This document shows positions 1-7,879 of a DNA stretch of 12,366 bases, one piece after another. The DNA lies in the NCBI GenBank assembly GCA_015068545.1, contig SVKH01000038.1, positions 1 to 12,366 of the forward strand, in the 5' to 3' direction. The notes under the pieces were generated by a model that saw nothing but the letters and a program-made list of their open reading frames with translations, ran no database searches and had not been told where the DNA came from. The stretch is from Oscillospiraceae bacterium (lineage in GTDB: Bacteria; Bacillota; Clostridia; UBA1381). How positions within the stretch are numbered: the first letter of the stretch is position 1; every line of letters starts with the position of its first letter. Both the position numbers and the translations under genes were made by a program.

Positions 1-435
1 GTATGCCATTTCTCTTGCAGCAGGGTAGGAAAGTCCTTGCTTTAATAAATCTTTAATTTTTGTTGATACGCACTCCGGCTCATTTTTAAGTATGAGAGCA
101 GCTTCTCTTAGTCCTCCCATATTTCCAGACTCGCTTCCGAAGGATAGGACATCAATAACGTTTGTTTTGTCAAGAATTGAGACAGCACCTCTTGAAAAGC
201 CTTGAGCGGAGGATAGGGAGTAGATAACAGGAAGTTCAATCACCAAATCACAGCCTGACATAAGGCAAGCTTTGGCTCTTGTCCACTTGTTAAAAATAGC
301 CACATCGCCGCGTTGTACAAAGCTACCGCTCATTATACACACAACAGCATCATAGCTTTTTTTCAGCATTTCTATTTGATATTTATGCCCGTTATGAAAC
401 GGATTGTATTCGCAAATAATTCCGGCTATGTTCAA
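1..435 (-). CDS. tmcAL: tRNA(Met) cytidine acetate ligase, N-terminal part (cut by window edge)
   Basis: Reading the minus strand from a TTG at 435 gives 145 open codons that run off the left edge, so the C-terminal part (families are about 400 residues) is missing. The N-terminus carries the nucleotidyltransferase HxGH motif (YNPFHNGH, residues 10-17), then MSGSFVQRGD, KWTRAK, DLVIELP and FGSE. These blocks line up with Bacillus subtilis YlbM/TmcAL. The family uses ATP and acetate to make N4-acetylcytidine at the wobble position of elongator tRNA(Met) in the cytoplasm. A GGAGG at 445-449 lies 9 nt before the TTG, and no in-frame ATG lies between them, so TTG is the best start. It diverges from iscS. 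The family call is firm; activity is inferred from homology. Confidence 0.93.
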   Translation of the reverse strand, partial: MNIAGIICEYNPFHNGHKYQIEMLKKSYDAVVCIMSGSFVQRGDVAIFNKWTRAKACLMSGCDLVIELPVIYSLSSAQGFSRGAVSILDKTNVIDVLSFGSESGNMGGLREAALILKNEPECVSTKIKDLLKQGLSYPAAREMAY

Positions 436-475
436 TCCAAATTTCCTCCATTAGTGTAAATGTATAATTTTTATC

Positions 476-504
476 ATTATACATCAAAAAAACTGATTTG
501 TATA
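476..504 (-). promoter_or_regulatory. Probable sigma-A promoter for tmcAL
   Basis: On the minus strand a perfect TATAAT (476-481) lies 17 nt downstream of TATACA (499-504), which matches the -35 consensus at four of six positions. Transcription would begin near 469, leaving a leader of about 34 nt that contains the GGAGG. The -10 box sits inside the left arm of the 14-bp inverted repeat. Confidence 0.55.
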
Positions 505-533
505 GAGTAAATTTATGTATTTTGATGTATAAT
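476..533. repeat. Perfect 14-bp inverted repeat in the divergent promoter region
   Basis: ATTATACATCAAAA at 476-489 and its exact reverse complement TTTTGATGTATAAT at 520-533 are separated by 30 nt. Each arm ends in an outward-facing TATAAT. The left arm contains the likely tmcAL -10 box. The right arm lies just upstream of the iscS -35 box at 550 and has no good -35 partner of its own. It could be a two-site operator or coincidence in AT-rich DNA; no regulator gene is in the window. Confidence 0.6.
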
Positions 534-549
534 AAATGAATAAATAAAG

Positions 550-578
550 TTGACAAAATAATGAGTTTGAATTATAAT
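550..578 (+). promoter_or_regulatory. Consensus sigma-A promoter for iscS-iscU
   Basis: TTGACA (550-555) and TATAAT (573-578) are both perfect consensus hexamers with an optimal 17-nt spacer. Transcription should start near 585, giving a leader of about 35 nt with AAAGGAG at 603-609. A small imperfect palindrome (TGAAT-aggc-ATTCA, 580-593) covers the predicted start and could be an operator. Confidence 0.88.
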
Positions 579-619
579 ATGAATAGGCATTCAAATGTTA
601 TTAAAGGAGATGTTATATT

Positions 620-1798
620 ATGAAGGTATATATGGATAATAATGCGACAACTTCTCTTGACAAAAGTGTTTTACAGGAAATGCTTCCTTACTATACTGAT
701 ATATACGGAAATGCTTCTTCAAAGTTTTATGAAGTAGGCAGAGTTGCTGAAAAGGCAGTTTTAGAAATAAGAGAACGTGTTGCAAAACAGCTTGGTGCAA
801 AAACAAACGAGATATATTTCACATCATCAGGCTGTGAGGCGGATAATTGGGCAATAAAGGGAGTAGCCTTTGCAAATAAAGAAAAGGGCAACCATATTAT
901 AACTTCCAAGATTGAACACCACGCCATACTGTCTGCATGTGAGTTCTTGGAAAAACACGGGTTTGATGTTACTTATCTTGATGTGGATAGTGTTGGAAGA
1001 GTAAACCCAGAGGATGTATTAAAAGCTATAACTGATAAAACTATCTTAGTGTCCATAATGACTGCAAATAACGAAATAGGTACAATCGAGCCTATATCAG
1101 AAATTGCAAAAATCTGTAAAGAAAAGAAAATCATTTTCCATACAGACTGTGTTCAGGCAATTGGTCATATGCCAATTAGCGTAAGTGAGTTAGGTGCTGA
1201 TATGATTTCAATTTCTGCTCACAAATTCCATGGACCTAAAGGTGTAGGAGTTTTGTATATCCGTAATGGTGTCAGGATTGACAATCTCATTCACGGCGGA
1301 GGACAGGAGAGAGGCAAACGTGCCGCAACTGAAAATGTTGCCGGAATGGCGGGACTATGCAAAGCTTTGGAACTTGCAAATGAAAATCTTGATGAAAAAA
1401 TTTCTCATATGACTAAAATGCGTGATAAACTTATAAAAGGTATATTGGATAGGATCCCTTATTGCAAGTTAAATGGTCCATATGATGACACAAGACTGTG
1501 TAATAATGTAAACTTTTCATTTCAGTATATCGAAGGTGAGTCTATTCTTATGATGCTTGATATGCATGGTATTGCAGCATCTAGCGGAAGTGCATGTGCA
1601 TCAGGATCACTAGATCCTTCTCATGTTCTTTTGGCGATTGGTTTGCCTCATGAGATAGCACATGGATCACTAAGACTTAGTGTTGGTGAAGATACTACCG
1701 AAGAAGAAGTTGATTATGTATTGGAAGTTCTTCCTCCTATCATAGAAAGACTTAGAATGATGTCTCCGCTGTATGAGGAAGTAATAAGAAGCAACTGA
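620..1798 (+). CDS. iscS: Cysteine desulfurase (IscS/NifS type)
   Basis: This 392-residue PLP enzyme removes sulfur from cysteine and passes it as persulfide to the scaffold encoded next. The PLP lysine is K202 in SAHKFHGPKG. The cofactor-stacking histidine is H100 in IEHHAIL, and TDCVQAIGH is present ahead of the lysine. The catalytic cysteine is C326 in the SSGSACASG loop, which is the long-loop group I arrangement. The length is normal for the family. AAAGGAG at 603-609 with 10-nt spacing supports the ATG start. The gene is co-transcribed with iscU, 31 nt downstream, from a consensus promoter. No Rrf2/IscR regulator, hscAB or mnmA gene lies beside it. In Firmicutes such pairs are also annotated nifS; general housekeeping Fe-S assembly is the likely role. 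Confidence 0.95.
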   Translation: MKVYMDNNATTSLDKSVLQEMLPYYTDIYGNASSKFYEVGRVAEKAVLEIRERVAKQLGAKTNEIYFTSSGCEADNWAIKGVAFANKEKGNHIITSKIEHHAILSACEFLEKHGFDVTYLDVDSVGRVNPEDVLKAITDKTILVSIMTANNEIGTIEPISEIAKICKEKKIIFHTDCVQAIGHMPISVSELGADMISISAHKFHGPKGVGVLYIRNGVRIDNLIHGGGQERGKRAATENVAGMAGLCKALELANENLDEKISHMTKMRDKLIKGILDRIPYCKLNGPYDDTRLCNNVNFSFQYIEGESILMMLDMHGIAASSGSACASGSLDPSHVLLAIGLPHEIAHGSLRLSVGEDTTEEEVDYVLEVLPPIIERLRMMSPLYEEVIRSN

Positions 1799-1829
1799 TT
1801 TTATAGACATAATAAGGAGGTTTATACTT

Positions 1830-2252
1830 ATGTATTCTGAAAAGGTAATGGATCATTTTTCAAATCCACGTAATGTTGGCGAAATAGAAAATGCCAATGC
1901 TGTTGGTCAGGTTGGTAATGCTAAGTGTGGAGATATAATGAAAATATACATGGATATTGATGAAAATGAAGTAATCAAAGACGTTAAATTCAAAACATTT
2001 GGATGTGGTGCTGCTATCGCCACAAGCTCAATGGCAACAGAAATGGTAAAGGGAAAATCCGTAGAAGAAGCTTTGAAACTGACGAATAAAGCTGTTATGG
2101 AAGCTCTTGATGGATTGCCGCCTGAAAAGGTTCACTGTTCTGTGCTGGCAGAGGAGGCCATTCGTTCTGCAATAGATAATTACCGTGGCGGATCCTCTGC
2201 TGCTACTCATTCCTGTGGCTCCGATTGCTCAAGTTGTCCAAACTGTAAATAA
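1830..2252 (+). CDS. iscU: Iron-sulfur cluster assembly scaffold IscU/NifU N-terminal type
   Basis: This 140-residue protein accepts sulfur from IscS and builds Fe-S clusters in the cytoplasm. The three scaffold cysteines are C33 (AKCGD, with the usual Asp at 35), C59 (TFGCGAA) and C103 (VHCSVLAEEAI). The LPPVK site used by the HscA chaperone in proteobacteria is LPPEK here, and no hscAB is nearby. After residue 118 the core gives way to a short Gly/Ser linker and a tail with four cysteines (C129, C133, C136, C139, spacing CX3CX2CX2C), which is not part of the core fold. The start is set by AGGAGG at 1815-1820, 9 nt upstream. A terminator follows directly, so the gene ends the iscS-iscU operon. 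The nifU name is also used for such proteins. Confidence 0.93.
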   Translation: MYSEKVMDHFSNPRNVGEIENANAVGQVGNAKCGDIMKIYMDIDENEVIKDVKFKTFGCGAAIATSSMATEMVKGKSVEEALKLTNKAVMEALDGLPPEKVHCSVLAEEAIRSAIDNYRGGSSAATHSCGSDCSSCPNCK

Positions 2253-2256
2253 TATG

Positions 2257-2290
2257 AAAAGCATTCAATTTTGCCGTTGAATGCTTTTTT
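2257..2290 (+). terminator. Rho-independent terminator of iscS-iscU
   Basis: A 12-bp perfect stem, AAAAGCATTCAA (2257-2268) with TTGAATGCTTTT (2277-2288), has an 8-nt loop and ends in a run of six T. It begins 5 nt after the iscU stop codon. Confidence 0.9.
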
Positions 2291-2313
2291 GGTAAAATAA
2301 AGTAAAAAAACTA

Positions 2314-2342
2314 TTGCAAAAACAGAAGCTATGTTATATAAT
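2314..2342 (+). promoter_or_regulatory. Probable sigma-A promoter for the acpP-rnc-smc-ftsY block
   Basis: TTGCAA (2314-2319) and a perfect TATAAT (2337-2342) are separated by 17 nt. It lies directly after the iscU terminator and about 40 nt before acpP. A small hairpin, GGTAC (2350-2354) pairing with GTGCC (2358-2362) through one G-U pair, would sit at the very 5' end of the transcript. I see no FapR or FabT box. Confidence 0.75.
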
Positions 2343-2388
2343 AAAGTGCGGTACATTGTGCCAAGATTCATAAAAAGGAGAATGTCTT

Positions 2389-2622
2389 ATGATACTGGAA
2401 AAAGTTAAAAAAATTATTGAAGAGCAATTAGGAATAAATGAAAGCGAAATCACAACAGATTCTGCTTTTATTGAAGATTTGGGAGCAGACTCTCTTGATG
2501 TAGTTGAGCTAATAATGGCTTTTGAATCTGAATTTGATATGGAAATTGAAGATGATGAAGTTGAGGAAATTTCAACTGTCGGCGATGTTGTAAAATATAT
2601 TAAAGATCATCAAGATATCTGA
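2389..2622 (+). CDS. acpP: Acyl carrier protein
   Basis: This 77-residue acidic protein carries growing fatty acyl chains on a 4'-phosphopantetheine arm. The modified serine is S35 in the GADSLD motif, followed by the recognition helix VVELIMAFESEFDMEIEDDE. Length and charge are typical. AAGGAG at 2375-2380, 8 nt before the ATG, fixes the start. It is first in a co-directional block with rnc, as in many Firmicutes and proteobacteria, but the fatty acid synthesis genes that often precede it (plsX, fabD, fabG, fabF) are not upstream here; iscU is instead. Confidence 0.96.
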   Translation: MILEKVKKIIEEQLGINESEITTDSAFIEDLGADSLDVVELIMAFESEFDMEIEDDEVEEISTVGDVVKYIKDHQDI

Positions 2623-2633
2623 TTTTAGTGATA

Positions 2634-3296
2634 ATGAAGAACTTTGAAGAAAAAATAGGATATACATTTAAAAATAAATCTTACTTAAAAACGGCTCTTA
2701 CTCATAGTTCATATTCTAATGAAAATAGCTGCGAAAATAATGAACGTTATGAATTTTTGGGCGATTCTATCCTCAGCCTTATTATCAGCGAAAAGCTCTT
2801 TACCGAATGCAATAAGCCTGAGGGATATATGAGTAAACTAAGAGCATCCATAGTTTGCGAGGAAGGCCTTGCCACAATTGCTGAAAAAATAGACTTAGCA
2901 CAATACATTTTGCTTGGAGCGGGAGAGGAAAGAAACGGTGGAAGAAACCGACCATCTATAATTTCAGATGCTTTTGAAGCTCTTATTTGTGCTGTCTTTC
3001 TCGATTCCGACTTTGAAACTACAAAAAAATGGCTTTTAAAACTTCTGCCGGAAAGCACCATCGGTGCGGATTATTCTGAAAATTACGGAGATTATAAGGG
3101 TATGCTTCAGGAAAAGTTGCAAAGAAATGGTGATTGTAAAATTACCTATGATACAATTTCCGAAAGCGGACCGGACCATGACAAGCGATTTGAATGTGCC
3201 GTTTATGTAAACGGAAAAAGAATAGCATCCGGAGAAGGTCGTGGCAAAAAGAATGCAGAGCAGGAAGCGGCAAAAAAGGCGCTTCAAATTCTATGA
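2634..3296 (+). CDS. rnc: Ribonuclease III
   Basis: This double-strand-specific endoribonuclease processes rRNA precursors and structured mRNAs. Counting from the ATG at 2634 (220 residues), the signature NERYEFLGDSIL holds metal ligands E40 and D44, and DAFEALICAVFLD holds D112 and E115. The C-terminal double-stranded RNA-binding domain covers about residues 153-220, ending in EGRGKKNAEQEAAKKAL. An in-frame GTG at 2628 would add two residues. I prefer the ATG because MKNFEEKIGYTF matches the usual N-terminus. Neither start has a good Shine-Dalgarno sequence, so translation is probably coupled to acpP, whose stop lies 11 nt upstream. The stop codon overlaps the start of the next gene. Confidence 0.95.
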   Translation: MKNFEEKIGYTFKNKSYLKTALTHSSYSNENSCENNERYEFLGDSILSLIISEKLFTECNKPEGYMSKLRASIVCEEGLATIAEKIDLAQYILLGAGEERNGGRNRPSIISDAFEALICAVFLDSDFETTKKWLLKLLPESTIGADYSENYGDYKGMLQEKLQRNGDCKITYDTISESGPDHDKRFECAVYVNGKRIASGEGRGKKNAEQEAAKKALQIL

Positions 3297-4294
3297 AAAC
3301 ATATAATATTCCTATTTTTATTCCGCATGAAGGATGTCCGCACGACTGTGTATTTTGCAATCAACGCAAGATCACAGGTAGCGATACATCTTTTACTAAA
3401 GACGATATTGTTGCAACAATTGAGGCTCATCTTGCTACCTTGCCAAAGGAAAACTGCTATATAGAAGTGGCTTTTTTTGGTGGTAGCTTTACAGGAATTT
3501 CTGCAGATAAGCAGGAAGAGTTTTTAAGTGTAGCATCAAAATATATAAGTGATGGAAAAATTCACGGGATTCGTGTGTCCACTCGACCTGATTATATTTC
3601 CCAGGAAATACTCTGTCGTCTGATTAAGTACGGAGTTACCACTATTGAGCTTGGTGTTCAATCTATGGATGACGACGTGCTAAAGTTGGCAAATCGTGGT
3701 CACACGTCATATGACGTGGAAAAAGCCGTGTCTGTTATTAGAGAATACCCTATTAGGTTGGGACTTCAAATGATGACGGGACTTCTTGGCGATACTGATG
3801 AAAAGTCACTAGAAACTTGCGAAAAAATTATAGCATTAAAGCCTGATTTTGTTAGGATTTATCCCACACTTGTTGTAAAAGGGACACATCTTGAAAAGTT
3901 GTATAATACGGGAGAATATGTCCCGTATTCTGTAGATGAGGCAGTTAATCTTTGTAAGAAGCTTCTTGTTAAGTTTCAGGAAAATGATATTAAAGTCATA
4001 CGAGTATCTTTGGTTACTACTGATGAAATTTCTCGTGATGGTTCTGTTGTAGCGGGGCCGTTTCACGAAAGCTTCAGAGAGCTTGTTGAGGGTGAGATAT
4101 ATTTTGATATGCTATGTGACCTTATGGATGAGAAAAAAAATGATGTGTTTTTGGTTAATCCCAAGGAGCTATCAAAAGCGGTAGGAAATAAAAAAAGAAA
4201 TATAGACAGAATCCAAAAAAAATATGGCATTAAAATCAAGATAAAGCCATGTGATTCTGTAATAAAGGGCGATATAATAACTTGGAAGGAATGA
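3293..4294 (+). CDS. Radical SAM protein, Elp3-like, lacking the acetyltransferase domain
   Basis: This 333-residue protein has the 4Fe-4S and S-adenosylmethionine binding motif CPHDCVFC (C15, C19, C22, CX3CX2C), then GGSFTG (63-68), STRPDYI (96-102) and ELGVQSMDDDVL (119-130). A GPFHESFRELVEGEIYFD block (255-272) resembles the region after the radical SAM barrel in Elp3 proteins. The GNAT acetyltransferase half of true Elp3 is absent. The C-terminal 45 residues instead form a short basic segment (GNKKRN at 298-303). The reading frame extends upstream to 3194 inside rnc, but the ATG at 3293 overlapping the rnc stop (ATGA) is the natural start, just before the conserved N-terminus. Its place between rnc and smc is, to my knowledge, common in Clostridia. 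Substrate is unknown; an RNA modification role is only suggested by the family. Confidence 0.85.
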   Translation: MKTYNIPIFIPHEGCPHDCVFCNQRKITGSDTSFTKDDIVATIEAHLATLPKENCYIEVAFFGGSFTGISADKQEEFLSVASKYISDGKIHGIRVSTRPDYISQEILCRLIKYGVTTIELGVQSMDDDVLKLANRGHTSYDVEKAVSVIREYPIRLGLQMMTGLLGDTDEKSLETCEKIIALKPDFVRIYPTLVVKGTHLEKLYNTGEYVPYSVDEAVNLCKKLLVKFQENDIKVIRVSLVTTDEISRDGSVVAGPFHESFRELVEGEIYFDMLCDLMDEKKNDVFLVNPKELSKAVGNKKRNIDRIQKKYGIKIKIKPCDSVIKGDIITWKE

Positions 4295-4302
4295 GATTTT
4301 AG

Positions 4303-7300
4303 GTGTATCTGAAAAGGATAGAAATGCAGGGGTTTAAGTCATTTGCTGACAAAACCGTACTGAGTTTTGAAAATGGAATAACAGGGGTTGTCGGACCTAA
4401 CGGCAGCGGAAAAAGTAACATTTCAGATGCAATCCGTTGGGTAATGGGCGAAATGAGTGCTAAATCCTTGCGTGGTTCAAATATGCAGGATGTAATATTC
4501 AATGGTACCCAGACAAGAAAACCCCTAAATTTTGCGGAGGTAAGTCTTGTTCTTGACAATTCCGACAGAATGTTCCCTATAGAATTTGACGAGGTAATGG
4601 TAACCAGACGTGTGTTCCGTTCCGGAGAAAGTGTTTACCAAATAAATAAAGCAAACTGTCGTCTAAAAGATATACAAGAACTATTTATGGATACCGGACT
4701 TGGAAGAGACGGGTATTCTATGATAGGTCAGGGCAATGTTTCGCAAATTTTGTCTACAAAGGCCGAGGACAGACGAAGCTTTTTTGAAGGTGCTGCTGGT
4801 GTTTCAAAGTATAAGCACAGAAAAGATGAGGCAGAAAGAAAATTATCCTCAGTAAATGACAACCTTATAAGAATAAATGATATTACGATAGAACTTGAAT
4901 CACAGCTTAAACCTCTTGAGAATCAGTCAAGAAAAGCAAGGGAATACATCGTGTTGTACGAGGAATACAAAGGACTTGATGTAAGCCTTATTTTGCTGTC
5001 TTTGGAAAAAGGAAGTATTACCTTAAAAGAAGTTCGCACTCAACTTGATAACGTTAATGCGGAGGTGGAAGAGCTTCGTTCAAAATCAGATGGATTTGAG
5101 CTGGAAATTGCAGAGCTTTATACTGAAAATGAGAAGATGGACGAGGAACAGTCTATCACAAATAACGAGCTTATCGAGAATGAGGCCAGCATTTCCCGAG
5201 TGGAAAACGAAGTTTTACTATCACAGAATAACATCGAAAATAACAAAACCCTGTCAGACAGAATTGACACGGAGATTGACAGCATAAAAAATAAAAATAT
5301 ACAGTACGAAAATCAAATAGAAGAATTGAAACAAAGCATTGCAGAACTGGAAGAGGAAAGTCATCATCTGCTTGACAATTTTGAGCTAAGTCATCAGGCA
5401 AATTCTGACCTTAATAAGGAGCTTTCAGACTGCAAGGAAAAAATTGATTCCATAAATCGTGAGATTATGGAAAAAACTAACGAGATATCTACCAATAAGG
5501 CAGCTATAAACGGTCTTGAAAATCTGCGTTCTAGCTATTTGGAACGAAAAGGACAAATGGAGGCGGAACGAGAGGCTGCTATTAAGGGTAGAGAAAATAC
5601 TCTAGCTGAAATTAAGGAAAACGAAAGTAAGGCTCAGGAGCTTAAGGGTAAACATGAGCAAATGAGTCAAAGGATAGATAATCAGCAGGCACAGATTGAC
5701 ATGGTCACTACCCAGATTCAGGAACTTGAAAGAGACATTTCTAATCTTTTGGTAGAATTAAATTCCAAATCCTCCAAAAAGAAAATGCTTGAGGCGATGG
5801 AAAATGACTATGAAGGCTTTTCAAGAAGTGTTAAGGCTATTTTAAAGGCTCCGGAGCTTAAGAAGTGCGCTATTTATGGTACGGTATCTGGGTTGATTTC
5901 TGTGGAAAAAGAGTATGTAACCGCGATAGAAGTTGCTCTTGGTGGCGCATTGCAGAATATTGTTGTTGAAAGTGAGCAGGATGCAAAATCAGCAATTTCG
6001 TACCTTAAAGAAAATAAAATGGGTAGAGCGACGTTCTTACCGGTTTCATCCGTTAGCGGAAGACGTCTTGATAATATAAATGATGTAAAAAAATGTGACG
6101 GATTTTTAGGCGTTGCATCCGATATTGTTCGCTTTGATAAAAAGTATAACGGCATTTTTGAAAGCTTGCTTGGAAGAACAATAGTTGTGGATAACATTGA
6201 TAGCGGTATAGCTATGTCCAAAAAATTTGGATATAAGTTTAAAATAGTAACTCTTTCAGGTGAAGTATTAAATGCTGGAGGAGCTATATCGGGCGGTAGC
6301 GTTAATAAAACAAGCGGATTCTTGTCGCGTGCCAGCGAAATAAAGACTTTAACTGGTGAAATATCTACCCTTTCTGCAAAGCTTGAAAAAAGCAGAGAGG
6401 CTTGCACAGAAAAAACAGAGGATAGAGCTCGCATATCTATGCAGCTTCAGTCATATAAAACCCTTGACAGAGAATATGAAAACGATCTAATCATGCTTGA
6501 AAGCTCTATCAGGCATTTAAAAGCATCTGTGGAAACAGATTCTTCTGATAGTGTTTATAATGACGAATACACAAAGTTGGATAATCAGCTATCCGAGTCT
6601 GCCGAAGAAATTGCAAAGTTGATTGCAATGGTTAGAACGGATGAAAATTTTGTGGAGAATCTGAATAAAGAAGCGCAAAACCTATCTGAAGAATATATCA
6701 GAATAGAAAAGAGTAAAGAAGAAAAATCACAACAGCTTCTTGATGAAACCTTGAATTTGCGTTCAATGGAGAATGATATTCAGTCTAAAAAAGCTCTTAT
6801 AGAAGAAATCAAAAAGAATATTGATGAAAACATTCTGACAATAGAGCAGAAAGTAGTTGATAAAACAGACCTTTTAAAGCAAAGCGAGGAGCTGGAATCA
6901 TCTATAAAAGAAAAGAATATTCATATAGAAGAGATTCGCCAAAAGTCTAAGGAAATAAAGGAACATCTGGCCAAAATTGAAAAAGATAAGGTTATAGTGC
7001 TTGACAAGCTTAAGGGAATGCAAAATTCCAATAAGGAGCTTACCGATAGGATGATCCTATTACAACAAGAGCTTGCCAGAGTTGAAAACAAGGAAACTAA
7101 ACTTGTAATGGAAAGGGACAACCTTATCTCCAGACTGTGGGATGACTACGAGCTTACTACAGAAACTGCTCCTGAGCTAAAAAAAGAAATAGAAAACGAA
7201 AAAGAAGCTGTGGAAAATTGCTCAAAACTACGCTCCAGAATCAAAGCTCTGGGCAGCATAAACATTGATTCCATCGAAGAATACAAAAACGTTAAGGAAC

Positions 7301-7866
7301 GATTCGAATTCTTGTCCGAACAAAAGAATGACCTGGAAAAATCAAAGGATAATCTTTTGAAGGTTATCAGTTCTATGCAAGAGCTTATGGAAGAACATTT
7401 CCTAAAGCAGTTTGAGCAAATTAACAAAAGCTTTGAAAATGTATTTCGAGAATTGTTTGGCGGCGGTCACGGTAGACTGTACCTGCACGAGCCGGAGAAT
7501 GTGCTGGAAAGCGGGATAGAAATAGAGGTTCAGCTTCCGGGAAAGAGTCTGCAAAATATCAATCTGTATTCAGGCGGAGAAAAATCATTTATTGCCATTG
7601 CACTTCTATTTGCTATATTGGCAGTTAAGCCGACGCCGTTCTGTATACTGGACGAGATAGACGCAGCTTTAGACGATGTTAACGTATCCAGATTTGCCAC
7701 ATACATTAAGAATTATCTGGATGATACTCAATTCATTGTTATTACACACAGAAGAGGTACTATGGAGGCTGCAAACGTCTTGTATGGTGTAACAATGCAG
7801 GAAAAAGGTGTCACAAAAATGCTTAGCCTTGCAATAGATGAGGTTGATCAGGATTTAATTAAATAA
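4303..7866 (+). CDS. smc: Chromosome segregation ATPase SMC
   Basis: This 1187-residue protein is a full-length SMC, which with ScpA and ScpB (not in the window) organises and helps segregate the chromosome. The N-terminal head has Walker A GPNGSGKS (31-38) and the expected arginine finger R57 (SLRGSN). Coiled coil runs from about 168 to 505. The hinge spans about 522-667 and contains the conserved GGAISGGS (659-666). A second coiled coil runs from about 680 to 1030. The C-terminal head has the ABC signature YSGGE (1089-1093) and Walker B ILDEIDAALDD with D1117 and E1118. The start is GTG, 8 nt after the radical SAM stop, with GGAAGGA at 4284-4290 as a distant ribosome site. No frameshift or truncation is seen. 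ftsY follows after 13 nt. Confidence 0.97.
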   Translation: MYLKRIEMQGFKSFADKTVLSFENGITGVVGPNGSGKSNISDAIRWVMGEMSAKSLRGSNMQDVIFNGTQTRKPLNFAEVSLVLDNSDRMFPIEFDEVMVTRRVFRSGESVYQINKANCRLKDIQELFMDTGLGRDGYSMIGQGNVSQILSTKAEDRRSFFEGAAGVSKYKHRKDEAERKLSSVNDNLIRINDITIELESQLKPLENQSRKAREYIVLYEEYKGLDVSLILLSLEKGSITLKEVRTQLDNVNAEVEELRSKSDGFELEIAELYTENEKMDEEQSITNNELIENEASISRVENEVLLSQNNIENNKTLSDRIDTEIDSIKNKNIQYENQIEELKQSIAELEEESHHLLDNFELSHQANSDLNKELSDCKEKIDSINREIMEKTNEISTNKAAINGLENLRSSYLERKGQMEAEREAAIKGRENTLAEIKENESKAQELKGKHEQMSQRIDNQQAQIDMVTTQIQELERDISNLLVELNSKSSKKKMLEAMENDYEGFSRSVKAILKAPELKKCAIYGTVSGLISVEKEYVTAIEVALGGALQNIVVESEQDAKSAISYLKENKMGRATFLPVSSVSGRRLDNINDVKKCDGFLGVASDIVRFDKKYNGIFESLLGRTIVVDNIDSGIAMSKKFGYKFKIVTLSGEVLNAGGAISGGSVNKTSGFLSRASEIKTLTGEISTLSAKLEKSREACTEKTEDRARISMQLQSYKTLDREYENDLIMLESSIRHLKASVETDSSDSVYNDEYTKLDNQLSESAEEIAKLIAMVRTDENFVENLNKEAQNLSEEYIRIEKSKEEKSQQLLDETLNLRSMENDIQSKKALIEEIKKNIDENILTIEQKVVDKTDLLKQSEELESSIKEKNIHIEEIRQKSKEIKEHLAKIEKDKVIVLDKLKGMQNSNKELTDRMILLQQELARVENKETKLVMERDNLISRLWDDYELTTETAPELKKEIENEKEAVENCSKLRSRIKALGSINIDSIEEYKNVKERFEFLSEQKNDLEKSKDNLLKVISSMQELMEEHFLKQFEQINKSFENVFRELFGGGHGRLYLHEPENVLESGIEIEVQLPGKSLQNINLYSGGEKSFIAIALLFAILAVKPTPFCILDEIDAALDDVNVSRFATYIKNYLDDTQFIVITHRRGTMEAANVLYGVTMQEKGVTKMLSLAIDEVDQDLIK

Positions 7867-7879
7867 TAAGGTGTAAAAT

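Noticed and set aside
3194..3292. Upstream extension of the radical SAM reading frame by 33 codons
   Set aside because: It lies entirely inside rnc in another frame. The added residues are Arg/Lys-rich and unlike the family, and the ATG overlapping the rnc stop fits the conserved N-terminus.
3703..3718. Perfect 16-bp palindrome CACGTCATATGACGTG
   Set aside because: It falls in the middle of radical SAM coding sequence with no loop, no promoter nearby and no second copy seen, so it is best explained by codon choice.
5874..6434. A 186-codon minus-strand open frame opposite smc
   Set aside because: It is antisense to the SMC hinge region, rich in Ser/Leu/Phe as expected of a shadow frame, with no ribosome site and no recognisable domain.
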